Below, piece after piece: positions 24,284 through 36,849 of a stretch of DNA of 64,000 nt. Made by a program: the position numbers and the translations under genes. How positions within the stretch are numbered: position 1 is the first letter of the stretch; each line of letters opens with the position of its first letter. The notes under the pieces are model-generated. The model did not search any database. It was not told the DNA's origin and saw nothing but the letters and a program-made list of their open reading frames with translations. The DNA comes from Closterium sp. Naga37s-1 (Eukaryota; Streptophyta; Zygnematophyceae; Desmidiales; Closteriaceae), in NCBI GenBank assembly GCA_947471745.1, contig CANJKZ010000977.1:2460501-2524500 (forward strand), given 5' to 3'.

Positions 24284-25873
24284 ATACAAGCGCAGCCACG
24301 TGACCCGGCGGAAGAAAAACGCTCGGAACGAGCGTTTCCACCCCCAAAACGCGGAAGGATCCGCACATGTGCAGGAAGTGCAGCGGGCACTCTTCATTCG
24401 CGAGCGCAGATGACCGATGATGCTCGCAACCCTCCCACGCCCTTGCTGGCTTGGTAATAGGCCCAGACAAGCGCAGCCACGTGACCCGGCGGAAGAAAAA
24501 CGCTCGGAACGAGCGCTTCCAGGCCCAAAACGCGGAAGGATCCGCACATGTGCAGGAAGCGCAGCGGGCACTCTTCATTCGCGAGCGCCAACGACCGATG
24601 ATGCTATCGACCCTCCCACTCCCTTGCTGGCTTGGTAATAGGCCCAGACAAACGCAGCCACGTGACCCGGCGGAAGAAAAACGCTCGGAATGAGCGCTTC
24701 CACCCCCAAAACGCGGAAGTATCCGCACATGTGCAGGAAGTGCAGCGGGCGCTCTTCATTCGCGAGCACCGACGACAGATGATTCTAGCGACCCTCCCAC
24801 GCCCTTGCTGGCTTGGTAATAGGCCCAGACAAGCGCAGCCACGTGACCCGGCGGAAGAAAAACGCTCGGAACGAGCGCTTCCAGCCCCAAAACGCGGAAG
24901 GATCCGCACATGTGCAGGAAGTGCAGCGGGCGCTCTTCATTCGCGAGCGCAGATGACCGATGATGCTCGCAACCCTCCCACGCCCTTGCTGGCTTGGTAA
25001 TAGGCCCAGACAAGCGCAGCCACGTGACCCGGCGGAAGAAAAACGCTCGGAACGAGCGCTTCCACCCCCAAAACGCGGAAGGATCCGCACATGTGCAGGA
25101 AGTGCAGCGGGCGCTCTTCATTCGCGAGCGCCGATGACTGATGATGCTCGCAACCCTCCCACGCCCCGGCGGAAGAAAAACGCTCGGAACGAGCGCTTCC
25201 AGCCCCAAAACGCGGAAGGACGCACATGTGCAGGAAGTGCAGCGGGCGCTCTTCATTCGCGAGCGCCGATGACCGACGATGCTCGCAACCCTCCCACGCC
25301 CTTGCTGGCTTGGTAATAGGACCAGAAAAGTGCAGCCACGTGACCCGGCGGAAAAAAAACGCTCGGAACGAGCGCTTCCACCCCCAAAACGCGGAAGGAT
25401 CCGCACATGTGCAGGAAGTGCAGCGGGCGCTCTTCATTCGCGAGCGCCGATGACCGATGATGCTCGCAACCCTCCCACGCCCTTGCTGGCTTGGTAATAG
25501 GCTCAGACAAGCACAGCCACGTGACCCGTGGAAGAAAAACAATCAGAACGAGCGCTTCCACCCCCAAAACGCGGAAGGATCCGCACATGTGCATGAAGTG
25601 CAGCAGGCGCTCTTCATTCGCGAGCGCCGATGACCGATGATGCTCGCAACCCTCTCACGCCCTTGCTGGCTTGGTAATAGGCCCATACAAGTGCAGCCAC
25701 TTGACCTGGCGGAAGAAAAACGCTCGGAACGAGCGCTTCCACCCTCAAAACGCGGAAGGATCCGCACATGTGCAGAAAGTGCAGCGGGCGCTCTTCATTT
25801 GCGAGGGCCGATGACCAATGATGCTCGCAACCCTCCCACGCCCTTGCTGGCTTGGTAATAGGCCCATACAAGC

Positions 25874-26130
25874 AGATAGGTCTATTGGCAGGTAGGTTTT
25901 CTGGCACGTAGGTCTACTGGCATGTAGGTTTGTTGGCTAGCAGGTCTATTGGCTGGCATGTCTATTGACAGGCAGGTCTATTGGTAGGTAGGTCTATTGG
26001 CAAGTAGGTCTATTGGCAGGTAGGTCTACTGGCAGGTAGGTCTATTGGCAGCTAGGTCTATTGGCACGGAGGTCTATTGGCTGGGAGGTCGATTGGCTGG
26101 TAGGTCGATTGGCAGGTGGAAGGTCTATAG
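25874..26130. repeat. Diverged edge of 16-bp block B
   Basis: The first 15 or so units next to the 181-bp satellite are much more degenerate than the rest (ttttctggcacgtagg, gtttgttggctagcagg, ctgggaggtcgatt, a ggtggaagg insertion). This is the usual sign of an array edge that escapes homogenisation. The opposite junction at 7557 shows no such decay. Confidence 0.85.
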
Positions 26131-27351
26131 GCAGGTAGGTCTATTGGCAGGTAGGTCTATTGGAAGGTAGGTCTATTGGCAGGTAGGTCTATTGGCAGGT
26201 AGGTCTTTTAGCAGGTAGGTCTATTGGCAGGTAGGTCTATTGGCAGGTAGGTCTATTGGCAGGTAGGGCTATTGGCAGGTAGGTCTATTGGCAGGTAGGT
26301 CTACTTGCAGGTAGGTCTATTGGAAGGTAGGACTATTGGCAGGTAGGTCTATTGGCAGCTAGGTCTATTGGCAGGTAGGTCTATTGGCAGGTAGGTCTAT
26401 TGGCAGGTAGGTCTATTGGCAGCTAGGTATATTGGCAGGTAGGTCTATTGGCAGGTAGGTCTATTGGCAGGTAGGTCTATTGGCAGCTAGGTCTGTAGGT
26501 CTATTGGCAGCTAGGTCTATTGGCAGGTAGGTCTATTGGCAGGTAGGTCTATTGGCAAGTAGGTCTTTTGGCAGGAAGGTCTATTGGCAGGTAGGTCTAT
26601 TGGCAGGTGTCTATTCGCAGGTAGGTCTATTCGCGGGTAGGTCTAATGGCAGGTAGGTCTATTGGCAGATAGGTCTGTAGGTCTATTGGCAGGTAGGTCT
26701 ATTGGCAGGTAGATCTATTGGCAGCTAGGTCAATTGGCAGGTAGGTCTATTGGAAGCTAGGTCTATTGGCAGGTAGGTCTATTCGCAGGTAGGTGTATTG
26801 GCAGGTAGGTGTATTGGCAGATATGTCTGTAGGTCTATTGGCAGCTAGGTCTATTGGCAGGTAGGTCTATTGGCAGGTAGGTCTATTGGCAGGTAGGTCT
26901 ATTGGCAGGTAGGTCTATTGGCAGATAGGTCTGTAGGTCTATTGGCAGCTAGGTCTATTGGCAGGTAGGTCTATTGGCAGGTAGGTCTATTGGCAGGTAG
27001 GTCTATTGGCAGGTAGGTCTATTGGCAGGTAGGTCTATTGGCAGGTAGGTCTATTGGCAGGTAGGTCTATTGGCAGGTAGGTCTATTGGCAGGTAGGTCT
27101 ATTGGCAGGTAGGTCTATTGGCAGCTAGGTCTATTGGAAGGTAGGTCTATTGGCAGGTAGGTCTATTGGCAGCTAGGTCTATTGGCAGGTAGGTCTATTG
27201 GCAGGTAGGTCTATTGGCAGGTAGGTCTATTGGCGGGTAGGTCTATTGGCAGATAGGTCTGTAGGTCTATTGGCAGCTAGGTCTATTGGTAGGTAGGTCT
27301 ATTGGCAGGTAGGTCTATTGGCAGGTAGGTCTATTGGCAGGTAGGTCTATT

Positions 27352-29479
27352 GGGAGGTAGGTCTATTGGCAGGTAGGTCTATTGGCAGGTAGGTCCATTG
27401 GCAGGTAGGTCTATTTGCAGCTAGGGCTATTGGCAGGTAGGTCTATTGGCAGGTAGGTCTACTGGCAGCTAGGTCTATTGGCAGGTAGGTCTATTCGCAG
27501 GTAGGTCTATTCGCAGGTAGGTCTATTGGCAGGTAGGTCTATTGGCAGATAGGTTTGTAGGTCTATTGGCAGGTAGGTCTATTGGCAGGTAGGTCTATTG
27601 GCAGGTAGGTCTATTGGCAGGTAGGTCTATTGGCAGGTAGGTCTATTGGCAGGTAGGTCTATTGGCAGGTAGGTCTATTGGCGGGTAGGTCTATTGGCAG
27701 GTAGGTCTATTGGCAGGTAGGTCTATTGACAGCTAGGTCTATTGGAAGGTAGGTCTATTGGCAGGTAGGTCTATTGGCAGCTAGGTCTATTGGCAGGTAG
27801 GTCTATTGGCAGGTAGGTCTATTGGCAGGTAGGTCTATTGGCGGGTAGGTCTATTGGCAGATAGGTCTGTAGGTCTATTGGCAGCTAGGTCTATTGGTAG
27901 GTAGGTCTATTCGCAGGTAGGTCTATTCGCAGGTAGGTCTATTGGCAGGTAGGTCTATTGGCAGGTAGGTCTATTGGCAGGTAGGTCTATTGGCAGGTAG
28001 GTCCATTGGCAGGTAGGTCTATTTGCAGCTAGGTCTATTGGCAGGTAGGTCTATTGGCAGGTAGGTCTATTGGCAGCTAGGTCTATTGGCAGGTAGGTCT
28101 ATTCGCAGGTAGGTCTATTCGCAGGTAGGTCTATTGGCAGGTAGGTCTATTGGCAGATAGGTCTGTAGGTCTATTGGCAGGTAGGTCTATTGGCAGGTAG
28201 GTCTATTGGCAGGTAGGTCTATTGGCAGGTAGGTCTATTGGCAGGTAGGTCTATTGGCAGGTAGGTCTATTGGCAGGTAGGTCTATTGGCAGGTAGGTCT
28301 ATTGGCAGGTAGGCCTATTGGCAGCTAGGTCTATTGGCAGGTAGGTCTATTGGCATCTAGGTCTATTGGCAGGTAGGTCTATTCGCAGGTAGGTCTATTC
28401 GCAGGTAGGTCTATTGGCAGGTAGGTCTATTGGCAGATAGGTCTGTAGGTCTATTGGCAGCTAGGTCTATTGGCAGGTAGGTCTATTCGCAGGTAGGTCT
28501 ATTCGCAGGTAGGTATATTGGCAGGTAGGTCTATTGGCAGGTAGGTCTATTGGCAGGTAGGTCTATTGGCAGGTAGGTCTATTGGCAGGTAGGTCTATTG
28601 GCAGAGAGGTCTGTAGGTATATTGGCACCTAGGTCTATTGGCAGGTAGGTCTATTGGCAGGTAGGTCTATTGGCAGGTAGGTCTATTGGCAGGTAGGTCT
28701 ATTGGCAGGTAGGTCTATTGGCAGGTAGTTCTATTGGCAGATAGGTCTGTGGGTCTATTGGCAGCTAGGTCTATTGGCAGTTAGGTCTATTGGCAGCTAG
28801 GTCTATTGGCAGGTAGGTCTATTGGCAGGTAGGTCTATTGGCAGGTAGGTCTATTGGCAGGTAGGTCTATTGGCAGGTAGGTCTATTGGCAGGTAGGTCT
28901 ATTGGCAGGTAGGTCTATTGGCAGCTAGGTCTATTGGCAGGTAGGTCTATTGGCAGCTAGGTCTATTGGCAGCTAGGTCTATTGGCAGGTAGGTCTATTC
29001 ACAGATAGGTCTATTCGCAGGAAGGTCTATTGGCAGGTAGGTCTATTGGCAGATAGGTCTGTAGGTCTATTGGCAGCTAGGTCTATTGGATGATAGGTCT
29101 ATTGGCAGGTAGGTCTATTGGCAGGTAGGTCTATTGGCAGGTAGGTCCATTGGCAGGTAGGTCTATTGGCAGGTAGGTCTATTGGCAGGTAGGTCTATTG
29201 GCAGGTAGGTCTATTGGCAGGTAGGTCTATTGGCAGGTAGGTCTATTGGCAGGTAGGTCTATTGGCAGCTAGGTCTATTGGCAGGTAGGTCTATTCGCAG
29301 GTAGGTTTATTCGCAGGTAGGTCTATTGGCAGGTAGGTCTATTGGCAGATAGGTCTGTAGGTCTATTGGCAGCTAGGTCTATTGGCAGGTAGGTCTATTC
29401 GCAGGTAGGTCTATTCGCAGGTAGGTATATTGGCAGGTAGGTCTATTGGCAGGTAGGTCTATTGGCAGGTAGGTCTATT
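27352..29479. repeat. Block B higher-order repeat, copy 1 (2,128 bp)
   Basis: First of three adjacent copies of a long variant phrase. Markers in order: ttgggagg (27351), atttgcagctagggc, ggcatctagg (28354), ggcacctagg (28625), ggtctgtggg, ttggatgata (29086). Copy boundaries are set arbitrarily at the gggagg marker. Confidence 0.82.
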
Positions 29480-31887
29480 GGGAGGTAGGTCTATTGGCAG
29501 GTAGGTCTATTGGCAGGTAGGTCCATTGGCAGGTAGGTCTATTTGCAGCTAGGGCTATTGGCAGGTAGGTCTATTGGCAGGTAGGTCTACTGGCAGCTAG
29601 GTCTATTGGCAGGTAGGTCTATTCGCAGGTAGGTCTATTCGCAGGTAGGTCTATTGGCAGGTAGGTCTATTGGCAGATAGGTTTGTAGGTCTATTGGCAG
29701 GTAGGTCTATTGGCAGGTAGGTCTATTGGCAGGTAGGTCTATTGGCAGGTAGGTCTATTGGCAGGTAGGTCTATTGGCAGGTAGGTCTATTGGCAGGTAG
29801 GTCTATTTGCAGCTAGGGCTATTGGCAGGTAGGTCTATTGGCAGGTAGGTCTACTGGCAGCTAGGTCTATTGGCAGGTAGGTCTATTCGCAGGTAGGTCT
29901 ATTCGCAGGTAGGTCTATTGGCAGGTAGGTCTATTGGCAGATAGGTTTGTAGGTCTATTGGCAGGTAGGTCTATTGGCAGGTAGGTCTATTGGCAGGTAG
30001 GTCTATTGGCAGGTAGGTCTATTGGCAGGTAGGTCTATTGGCAGGTAGGTCTATTGGCAGGTAGGTCTATTGGCGGGTAGGTCTATTGGCAGGTAGGTCT
30101 ATTGGCAGGTAGGTCTATTGACAGCTAGGTCTATTGGAAGGTAGGTCTATTGGCAGGTAGGTCTATTGGCAGCTAGGTCTATTGGCAGGTAGGTCTATTG
30201 GCAGGTAGGTCTATTGGCAGGTAGGTCTATTGGCGGGTAGGTCTATTGGCAGATAGGTCTGTAGGTCTATTGGCAGCTAGGTCTATTGGTAGGTAGGTCT
30301 ATTCGCAGGTAGGTCTATTCGCAGGTAGGTCTATTGGCAGGTAGGTCTATTGGCAGGTAGGTCTATTGGCAGGTAGGTCTATTGGCAGGTAGGTCCATTG
30401 GCAGGTAGGTCTATTTGCAGCTAGGTCTATTGGCAGGTAGGTCTATTGGCAGGTAGGTCTATTGGCAGCTAGGTCTATTGGCAGGTAGGTCTATTCGCAG
30501 GTAGGTCTATTCGCAGGTAGGTCTATTGGCAGGTAGGTCTATTGGCAGATAGGTCTGTAGGTCTATTGGCAGGTAGGTCTATTGGCAGGTAGGTCTATTG
30601 GCAGGTAGGTCTATTGGCAGGTAGGTCTATTGGCAGGTAGGTCTATTGGCAGGTAGGTCTATTGGCAGGTAGGTCTATTGGCAGGTAGGTCTATTGGCAG
30701 GTAGGCCTATTGGCAGCTAGGTCTATTGGCAGGTAGGTCTATTGGCATCTAGGTCTATTGGCAGGTAGGTCTATTCGCAGGTAGGTCTATTCGCAGGTAG
30801 GTCTATTGGCAGGTAGGTCTATTGGCAGATAGGTCTGTAGGTCTATTGGCAGCTAGGTCTATTGGCAGGTAGGTCTATTCGCAGGTAGGTCTATTCGCAG
30901 GTAGGTATATTGGCAGGTAGGTCTATTGGCAGGTAGGTCTATTGGCAGGTAGGTCTATTGGCAGGTAGGTCTATTGGCAGGTAGGTCTATTGGCAGAGAG
31001 GTCTGTAGGTATATTGGCACCTAGGTCTATTGGCAGGTAGGTCTATTGGCAGGTAGGTCTATTGGCAGGTAGGTCTATTGGCAGGTAGGTCTATTGGCAG
31101 GTAGGTCTATTGGCAGGTAGGTCTATTGGCAGGTAGTTCTATTGGCAGATAGGTCTGTGGGTCTATTGGCAGCTAGGTCTATTGGCAGTTAGGTCTATTG
31201 GCAGCTAGGTCTATTGGCAGGTAGGTCTATTGGCAGGTAGGTCTATTGGCAGGTAGGTCTATTGGCAGGTAGGTCTATTGGCAGGTAGGTCTATTGGCAG
31301 GTAGGTCTATTGGCAGGTAGGTCTATTGGCAGCTAGGTCTATTGGCAGGTAGGTCTATTGGCAGCTAGGTCTATTGGCAGCTAGGTCTATTGGCAGGTAG
31401 GTCTATTCACAGATAGGTCTATTCGCAGGAAGGTCTATTGGCAGGTAGGTCTATTGGCAGATAGGTCTGTAGGTCTATTGGCAGCTAGGTCTATTGGATG
31501 ATAGGTCTATTGGCAGGTAGGTCTATTGGCAGGTAGGTCTATTGGCAGGTAGGTCCATTGGCAGGTAGGTCTATTGGCAGGTAGGTCTATTGGCAGGTAG
31601 GTCTATTGGCAGGTAGGTCTATTGGCAGGTAGGTCTATTGGCAGGTAGGTCTATTGGCAGGTAGGTCTATTGGCAGCTAGGTCTATTGGCAGGTAGGTCT
31701 ATTCGCAGGTAGGTTTATTCGCAGGTAGGTCTATTGGCAGGTAGGTCTATTGGCAGATAGGTCTGTAGGTCTATTGGCAGCTAGGTCTATTGGCAGGTAG
31801 GTCTATTCGCAGGTAGGTCTATTCGCAGGTAGGTATATTGGCAGGTAGGTCTATTGGCAGGTAGGTCTATTGGCAGGTAGGTCTATT
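29480..31887. repeat. Block B higher-order repeat, copy 2 (2,408 bp)
   Basis: Same marker order as copy 1: ggcatctagg at 30743 and ttggatgata at 31494. It is longer because a 264-bp segment (29541-29804) is tandemly duplicated at its start; the rest differs by about one unit. Confidence 0.82.
29541..30068. repeat. 264-bp tandem duplication inside a higher-order copy
   Basis: The phrase beginning atttgcagctagggc and ending in the 24-bp mark with ggtttgtagg is present at 29541 and again at 29805, offset 264 bp (fifteen 16-bp units and one 24-bp unit). Copies 1 and 3 of the higher-order repeat have it once, so this is a later local event. Confidence 0.78.
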
Positions 31888-34044
31888 GGGAGGTAGGTCT
31901 ATTGGCAGGTAGGTCTATTGGCAGGTAGGTCCATTGGCAGGTAGGTCTATTTGCAGCTAGGGCTATTGGCAGGTAGGTCTATTGGCAGGTAGGTCTACTG
32001 GCAGCTAGGTCTATTGGCAGGTAGGTCTATTCGCAGGTAGGTCTATTCGCAGGTAGGTCTATTGGCAGGTAGGTCTATTGGCAGATAGGTTAGGTCTATT
32101 GGCAGGTAGGTCTATTGGCAGGTAGGTCTATTGGCAGGTAGGTCTATTGGCAGGTAGGTCTATTGGCAGGTAGGTCTATTGGCAGGTAGGTCTATTGGCA
32201 GGTAGGTCTATTGGCGGGTAGGTCTATTGGCAGGTAGGTCTATTGGCAGGTAGGTCTATTGACAGCTAGGTCTATTGGAAGGTAGGTCTATTGGCAGGTA
32301 GGTCTATTGGCAGCTAGGTCTATTGGCAGGTAGGTCTATTGGCAGGTAGGTCTATTGGCAGGTAGGTCTATTGGCGGGTAGGTCTATTGGCAGATAGGTC
32401 TGTAGGTCTATTGGCAGCTAGGTCTATTGGTAGGTAGGTCTATTCGCAGGTAGGTCTATTCGCAGGTAGGTCTATTGGCAGGTAGGTCTATTGGCAGGTA
32501 GGTCTATTGGCAGGTAGGTCTATTGGCAGGTAGGTCCATTGGCAGGTAGGTCTATTTGCAGCTAGGTCTATTGGCAGGTAGGTCTATTGGCAGGTAGGTC
32601 TATTGGCAGCTAGGTCTATTGGCAGGTAGGTCTATTCGCAGGTAGGTCTATTCGCAGGTAGGTCTATTGGCAGGTAGGTCTATTGGCAGATAGGTCTGTA
32701 GGTCTATTGGCAGGTAGGTCTATTGGCAGGTAGGTCTATTGGCAGGTAGGTCTATTGGCAGGTAGGTCTATTGGCAGGTAGGTCTATTGGCAGGTAGGTC
32801 TATTGGCAGGTAGGTCTATTGGCAGGTAGGTCTATTGGCAGGTAGGTCTATTGGCAGGTAGGCCTATTGGCAGCTAGGTCTATTGGCAGGTAGGTCTATT
32901 GGCATCTAGGTCTATTGGCAGGTAGGTCTATTCGCAGGTAGGTCTATTCGCAGGTAGGTCTATTGGCAGGTAGGTCTATTGGCAGATAGGTCTGTAGGTC
33001 TATTGGCAGCTAGGTCTATTGGCAGGTAGGTCTATTCGCAGGTAGGTCTATTCGCAGGTAGGTATATTGGCAGGTAGGTCTATTGGCAGGTAGGTCTATT
33101 GGCAGGTAGGTCTATTGGCAGGTAGGTCTATTGGCAGGTAGGTCTATTGGCAGAGAGGTCTGTAGGTATATTGGCACCTAGGTCTATTGGCAGGTAGGTC
33201 TATTGGCAGGTAGGTCTATTGGCAGGTAGGTCTATTGGCAGGTAGGTCTATTGGCAGGTAGGTCTATTGGCAGGTAGGTCTATTGGCAGGTAGTTCTATT
33301 GGCAGATAGGTCTGTGGGTCTATTGGCAGCTAGGTCTATTGGCAGTTAGGTCTATTGGCAGCTAGGTCTATTGGCAGGTAGGTCTATTGGCAGGTAGGTC
33401 TATTGGCAGGTAGGTCTATTGGCAGGTAGGTCTATTGGCAGGTAGGTCTATTGGCAGGTAGGTCTATTGGCAGGTAGGTCTATTGGCAGCTAGGTCTATT
33501 GGCAGGTAGGTCTATTGGCAGCTAGGTCTATTGGCAGCTAGGTCTATTGGCAGGTAGGTCTATTCACAGATAGGTCTATTCGCAGGAAGGTCTATTGGCA
33601 GGTAGGTCTATTGGCAGATAGGTCTGTAGGTCTATTGGCAGCTAGGTCTATTGGATGATAGGTCTATTGGCAGGTAGGTCTATTGGCAGGTAGGTCTATT
33701 GGCAGGTAGGTCCATTGGCAGGTAGGTCTATTGGCAGGTAGGTCTATTGGCAGGTAGGTCTATTGGCAGGTAGGTCTATTGGCAGGTAGGTCTATTGGCA
33801 GGTAGGTCTATTGGCAGGTAGGTCTATTGGCAGCTAGGTCTATTGGCAGGTAGGTCTATTCGCAGGTAGGTTTATTCGCAGGTAGGTCTATTGGCAGGTA
33901 GGTCTATTGGCAGATAGGTCTGTAGGTCTATTGGCAGCTAGGTCTATTGGCAGGTAGGTCTATTCGCAGGTAGGTCTATTCGCAGGTAGGTATATTGGCA
34001 GGTAGGTCTATTGGCAGGTAGGTCTATTGGCAGGTAGGTCTATT
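31888..34044. repeat. Block B higher-order repeat, copy 3 (about 2,157 bp)
   Basis: Same marker order (ggcatctagg 32900, ttggatgata 33651), offset 2,157 from copy 2. The offset is 3 bp short of a multiple of 16 because the punctuating unit near 32087 has lost three bases (gcagataggttaggtc). The next expected gggagg marker is absent, so the tandem run ends here. Confidence 0.8.
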
Positions 34045-35649
34045 GGCAGGTAGGTCTATTGGCAGGTAGGTCTATTGGCAGAGAGGTCTGTAGGTCTATT
34101 GGCAGCTAGGTCTATTGGCAGGTAGGTCTATTCGCAGGTAGGTCTTTTCGCAGGTGGGTCTATTGGCAGGTAGGTTTATTGGCAGGTAGGTCTATTGGCA
34201 GGTAGGTCTATTGGCAGGTAGGTCTATTGGCAGATAGGTCTGTAGGTCTATTGGCAGCTAGATCTATTGGCAGGTAGGTCTATTCGCAGGTAGGTCTATT
34301 CGCAGGTAGGTATATTGGCAGGTAGGTCTATTGGCAGGTAGGTCTATTGGCAGGTAGGTCTATTGGCAGGTAGGTCTATTGGCAGGTAGGTCTATTGGCA
34401 GAGAGGTCTGTAGGTATATTGGCACCTAGGTCTATTGGCAGGTATGTCTATTGGCAGGTAGGTCTATTGGCAGGTAGGTCTATTGGCAGGTAGGTCTATT
34501 GGCAGGTAGGTCTATTGGCAGGTAGGTCTATTGGCAGGTAGGTCTATTGGCAGATAGGTCTGTAGGTCTATTGGCAGCTAGGTCTATTGGCAGGTAGGTC
34601 TATTCGCAGGTAGGTCTATTCGCAGGTAGGTATATTGGCAGGTAGGTCTATTGGCAGGTAGGTCTATTGGCAGGTAGGTCTATTGGCAGGTAGGTCTATT
34701 GGCAGGTAGGTCTATTGGCAGAGAGGTCTGTAGGTCTATTGGCAGCTAGGTCTATTGGCAGGTAGGTCTATTCGCAGGTAGGTCTTTTCGCAGGTGGGTC
34801 TATTGGCAGGTAGGTTTATTGGCAGGTAGGTCTATTGGCAGGTAGGTCTATTGGCAGGTAGGTCTATTGGCAGATAGGTCTGTACGTCTATTGGCAGCTA
34901 GGTCTATTGGCAGATAGGTCTATTGGCAGCTAGGTCTATTGGCAGGTAGGTCTATTGGCAGGTAGGTCTATTGGCAGGTAGGTCTATTGGCAGGTAGGTC
35001 TATTGGCAGGTAGGTCTATTGGCAGGTAGGTCTATTGGCAGGTAGGTCTATTGGCAGCTAGGTCTATTGGCAGGTAGGTCTATTGGCAGGTAGGTCTATT
35101 GGCAGCTAGGTCTATTGGCAGGTAGGTCTATTCGCAGATAGGTCTATTCGCAGGTAGGTCTATTGGCATGTAGGTCTATTGGCAGATAGGTCTGTAGGTC
35201 TATTGGCAGCTAGGTCTATTGGAAGGTAGGTCTATTGGCAGCTAGGTCTATTGGCAGGTAGGGCTATTGGCAGGTAGGTCCATTGGCAGGTAGGTCTATT
35301 GGCCGGTAGGTCTATTGGCAGGTAGGTCTATTGGCAGGTAGGTCGATTGGCAGGTAGGTCTATTGGCAGGTAGGACTATTGGCAGGTAGGTCTATTGGCA
35401 GCTAGGTCTATTGGCAGGTAGGTCTATTGGCAGCTAGGTCTATTGGCAGCTAGGTCTACTGGCAGGTAGGTCTATCGGCAGGTAGGTCTATTGGCAGGTA
35501 GGTCTATTGGCAGGTAGGTCTATTGGCAGGTAGGTCTATTGGCAGGTAGGTCTATTGGCAGGTAGGTCTATTGGCAGGTAGGTCTATTGGCAGGTAGGTC
35601 TATTGGCAGATAGGTCTGTAGGTCTATTGGCAGCTAGGTCTATTGGCAG

Positions 35650-36849
35650 GTAGGTCTATTTGCAGGTAGGTCTATTCGCAGGTAGGTATATTGGCAGGTA
35701 GGTCTATTGGCAGAGAGGTCTGTAGGTATATTGGCACCTAGGTCTATTGGCAGGTATGTCTATTGGCAGGTAGGTCTATTGGCAGGTAGGTCTATTGGCA
35801 GGTAGGTCTATTGGCAGGTAGGTCTATTGGCAGGTAGGTCTATTGGCAGGTAGGTCTATTGGGAGATAGGTCTGTAGGTCTATTGGCAGCTAGGTCTATT
35901 GGCAGGTAGGTCTATTCGCAGGTAGGTCTATTCGCAGGTAGGTATATTGGCAGGTAGGTCTATTGGCAGGTAGGTCTATTGGCAGGTAGGTCTATTGGCA
36001 GGTAGGTCTATTGGCAGGTAGGTCTATTGGCAGAGAGGTCTGTAGGTCTATTGGCAGCTAGGTCTATTGGCAGGTAGGTCTATTCGCAGGTAGGTCTTTT
36101 CGCAGGTGGGTCTATTGGCAGGTAGGTTTATTGGCAGGTAGGTCTATTGGCAGGTAGGTCTATTGGCAGGTAGGTCTATTGGCAGATAGGTCTGTAGGTC
36201 TATTGGCAGCTAGGTCTATTGGCAGATAGGTCTATTGGCAGCTAGGTCTATTGGCAGGTAGGTCTATTGGCAGGTAGGTCTATTGGCAGGTAGGTATATT
36301 GGCAGGTAGGTCTATTGGCAGGTAGGTCTATTGGCAGGTAGGTCTATTGGCAGGTAGGTCTATTGGCAGCTAGGTCTATTGGCAGGTAGGTCTATTGGCA
36401 GGTAGGTCTATTGGCAGCTAGGTCTATTGGCAGGTAGGTCTATTCGCAGATAGGTCTATTCGCAGGTAGGTCTATTGGCATGTAGGTCTATTGGCAGATA
36501 GGTCTGTAGGTCTATTGGCAGCTAGGTCTATTGGAAGGTAGGTCTATTGGCAGCTAGGTCTATTGGCAGGTAGGGCTATTGGCAGGTAGGTCCATTGGCA
36601 GGTAGGTCTACTGGCAGGTAGGTCTATTGGCAGGTAGGTCTATTGGCAGGTAGGTCTATTGGCAGGTAGGTCTATTGGCAGGTAGGTCTATTGGCAGGTA
36701 GGTCTATTGGCAGCTAGGTCTATTGGCAGGTAGGTCTATTGGCAGGTAGGTCTATTGGCAGCTAGGTCTATTGGCAGGTAGGTCTATTCGCAGATAGGTC
36801 TATTCGCAGGTAGGTCTATTGGCAGGTAGGTCTATTGGCAGATAGGTCT
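35650..36849. repeat. Block B 1,880-bp-spaced higher-order repeat, copy 1
   Basis: Marker series cagagagg (35711), ggcacctagg, gggagata (35861), cttttcgcaggtggg (36096), ggcatgtagg (36478), ggtctactgg (36605) recurs at exactly +1,880 bp. Confidence 0.78.

Larger units (their letters stand above)
19682..25873 (-). repeat. 181-bp satellite array, inverted arm
   Basis: About 34 units of the same satellite in the opposite orientation, reading cttggtaataggcccagac on the plus strand at each unit end. Spacing is 181 bp apart from one shortened unit near 25165-25225. It ends at about 25873 at ggcccatacaagc, after which the 16-bp array resumes. It includes a 13-unit duplication. Open frames here mirror those of the other arm and are equally artefactual. 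Confidence 0.97.

Noticed and set aside
7557-25873. CENP-B box in the 181-bp satellite
   Set aside because: ttccgagcg resembles part of the box, but the required TTCG and CGGG cores are not present at the right spacing.
7557-25873. Terminal inverted repeats of a giant DNA transposon or other virus-like element
   Set aside because: The inverted arms are satellite throughout. No transposase, polymerase or capsid-type gene and no target-site duplication at the two outer ends is visible.
7551-25907. Hundreds of open frames of 64-304 codons on both strands of the 181-bp array
   Set aside because: They repeat with the satellite period, exist in parallel on both strands, have no recognisable domain, and end wherever subfamily changes create stops. 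They are repeat artefacts, not genes.
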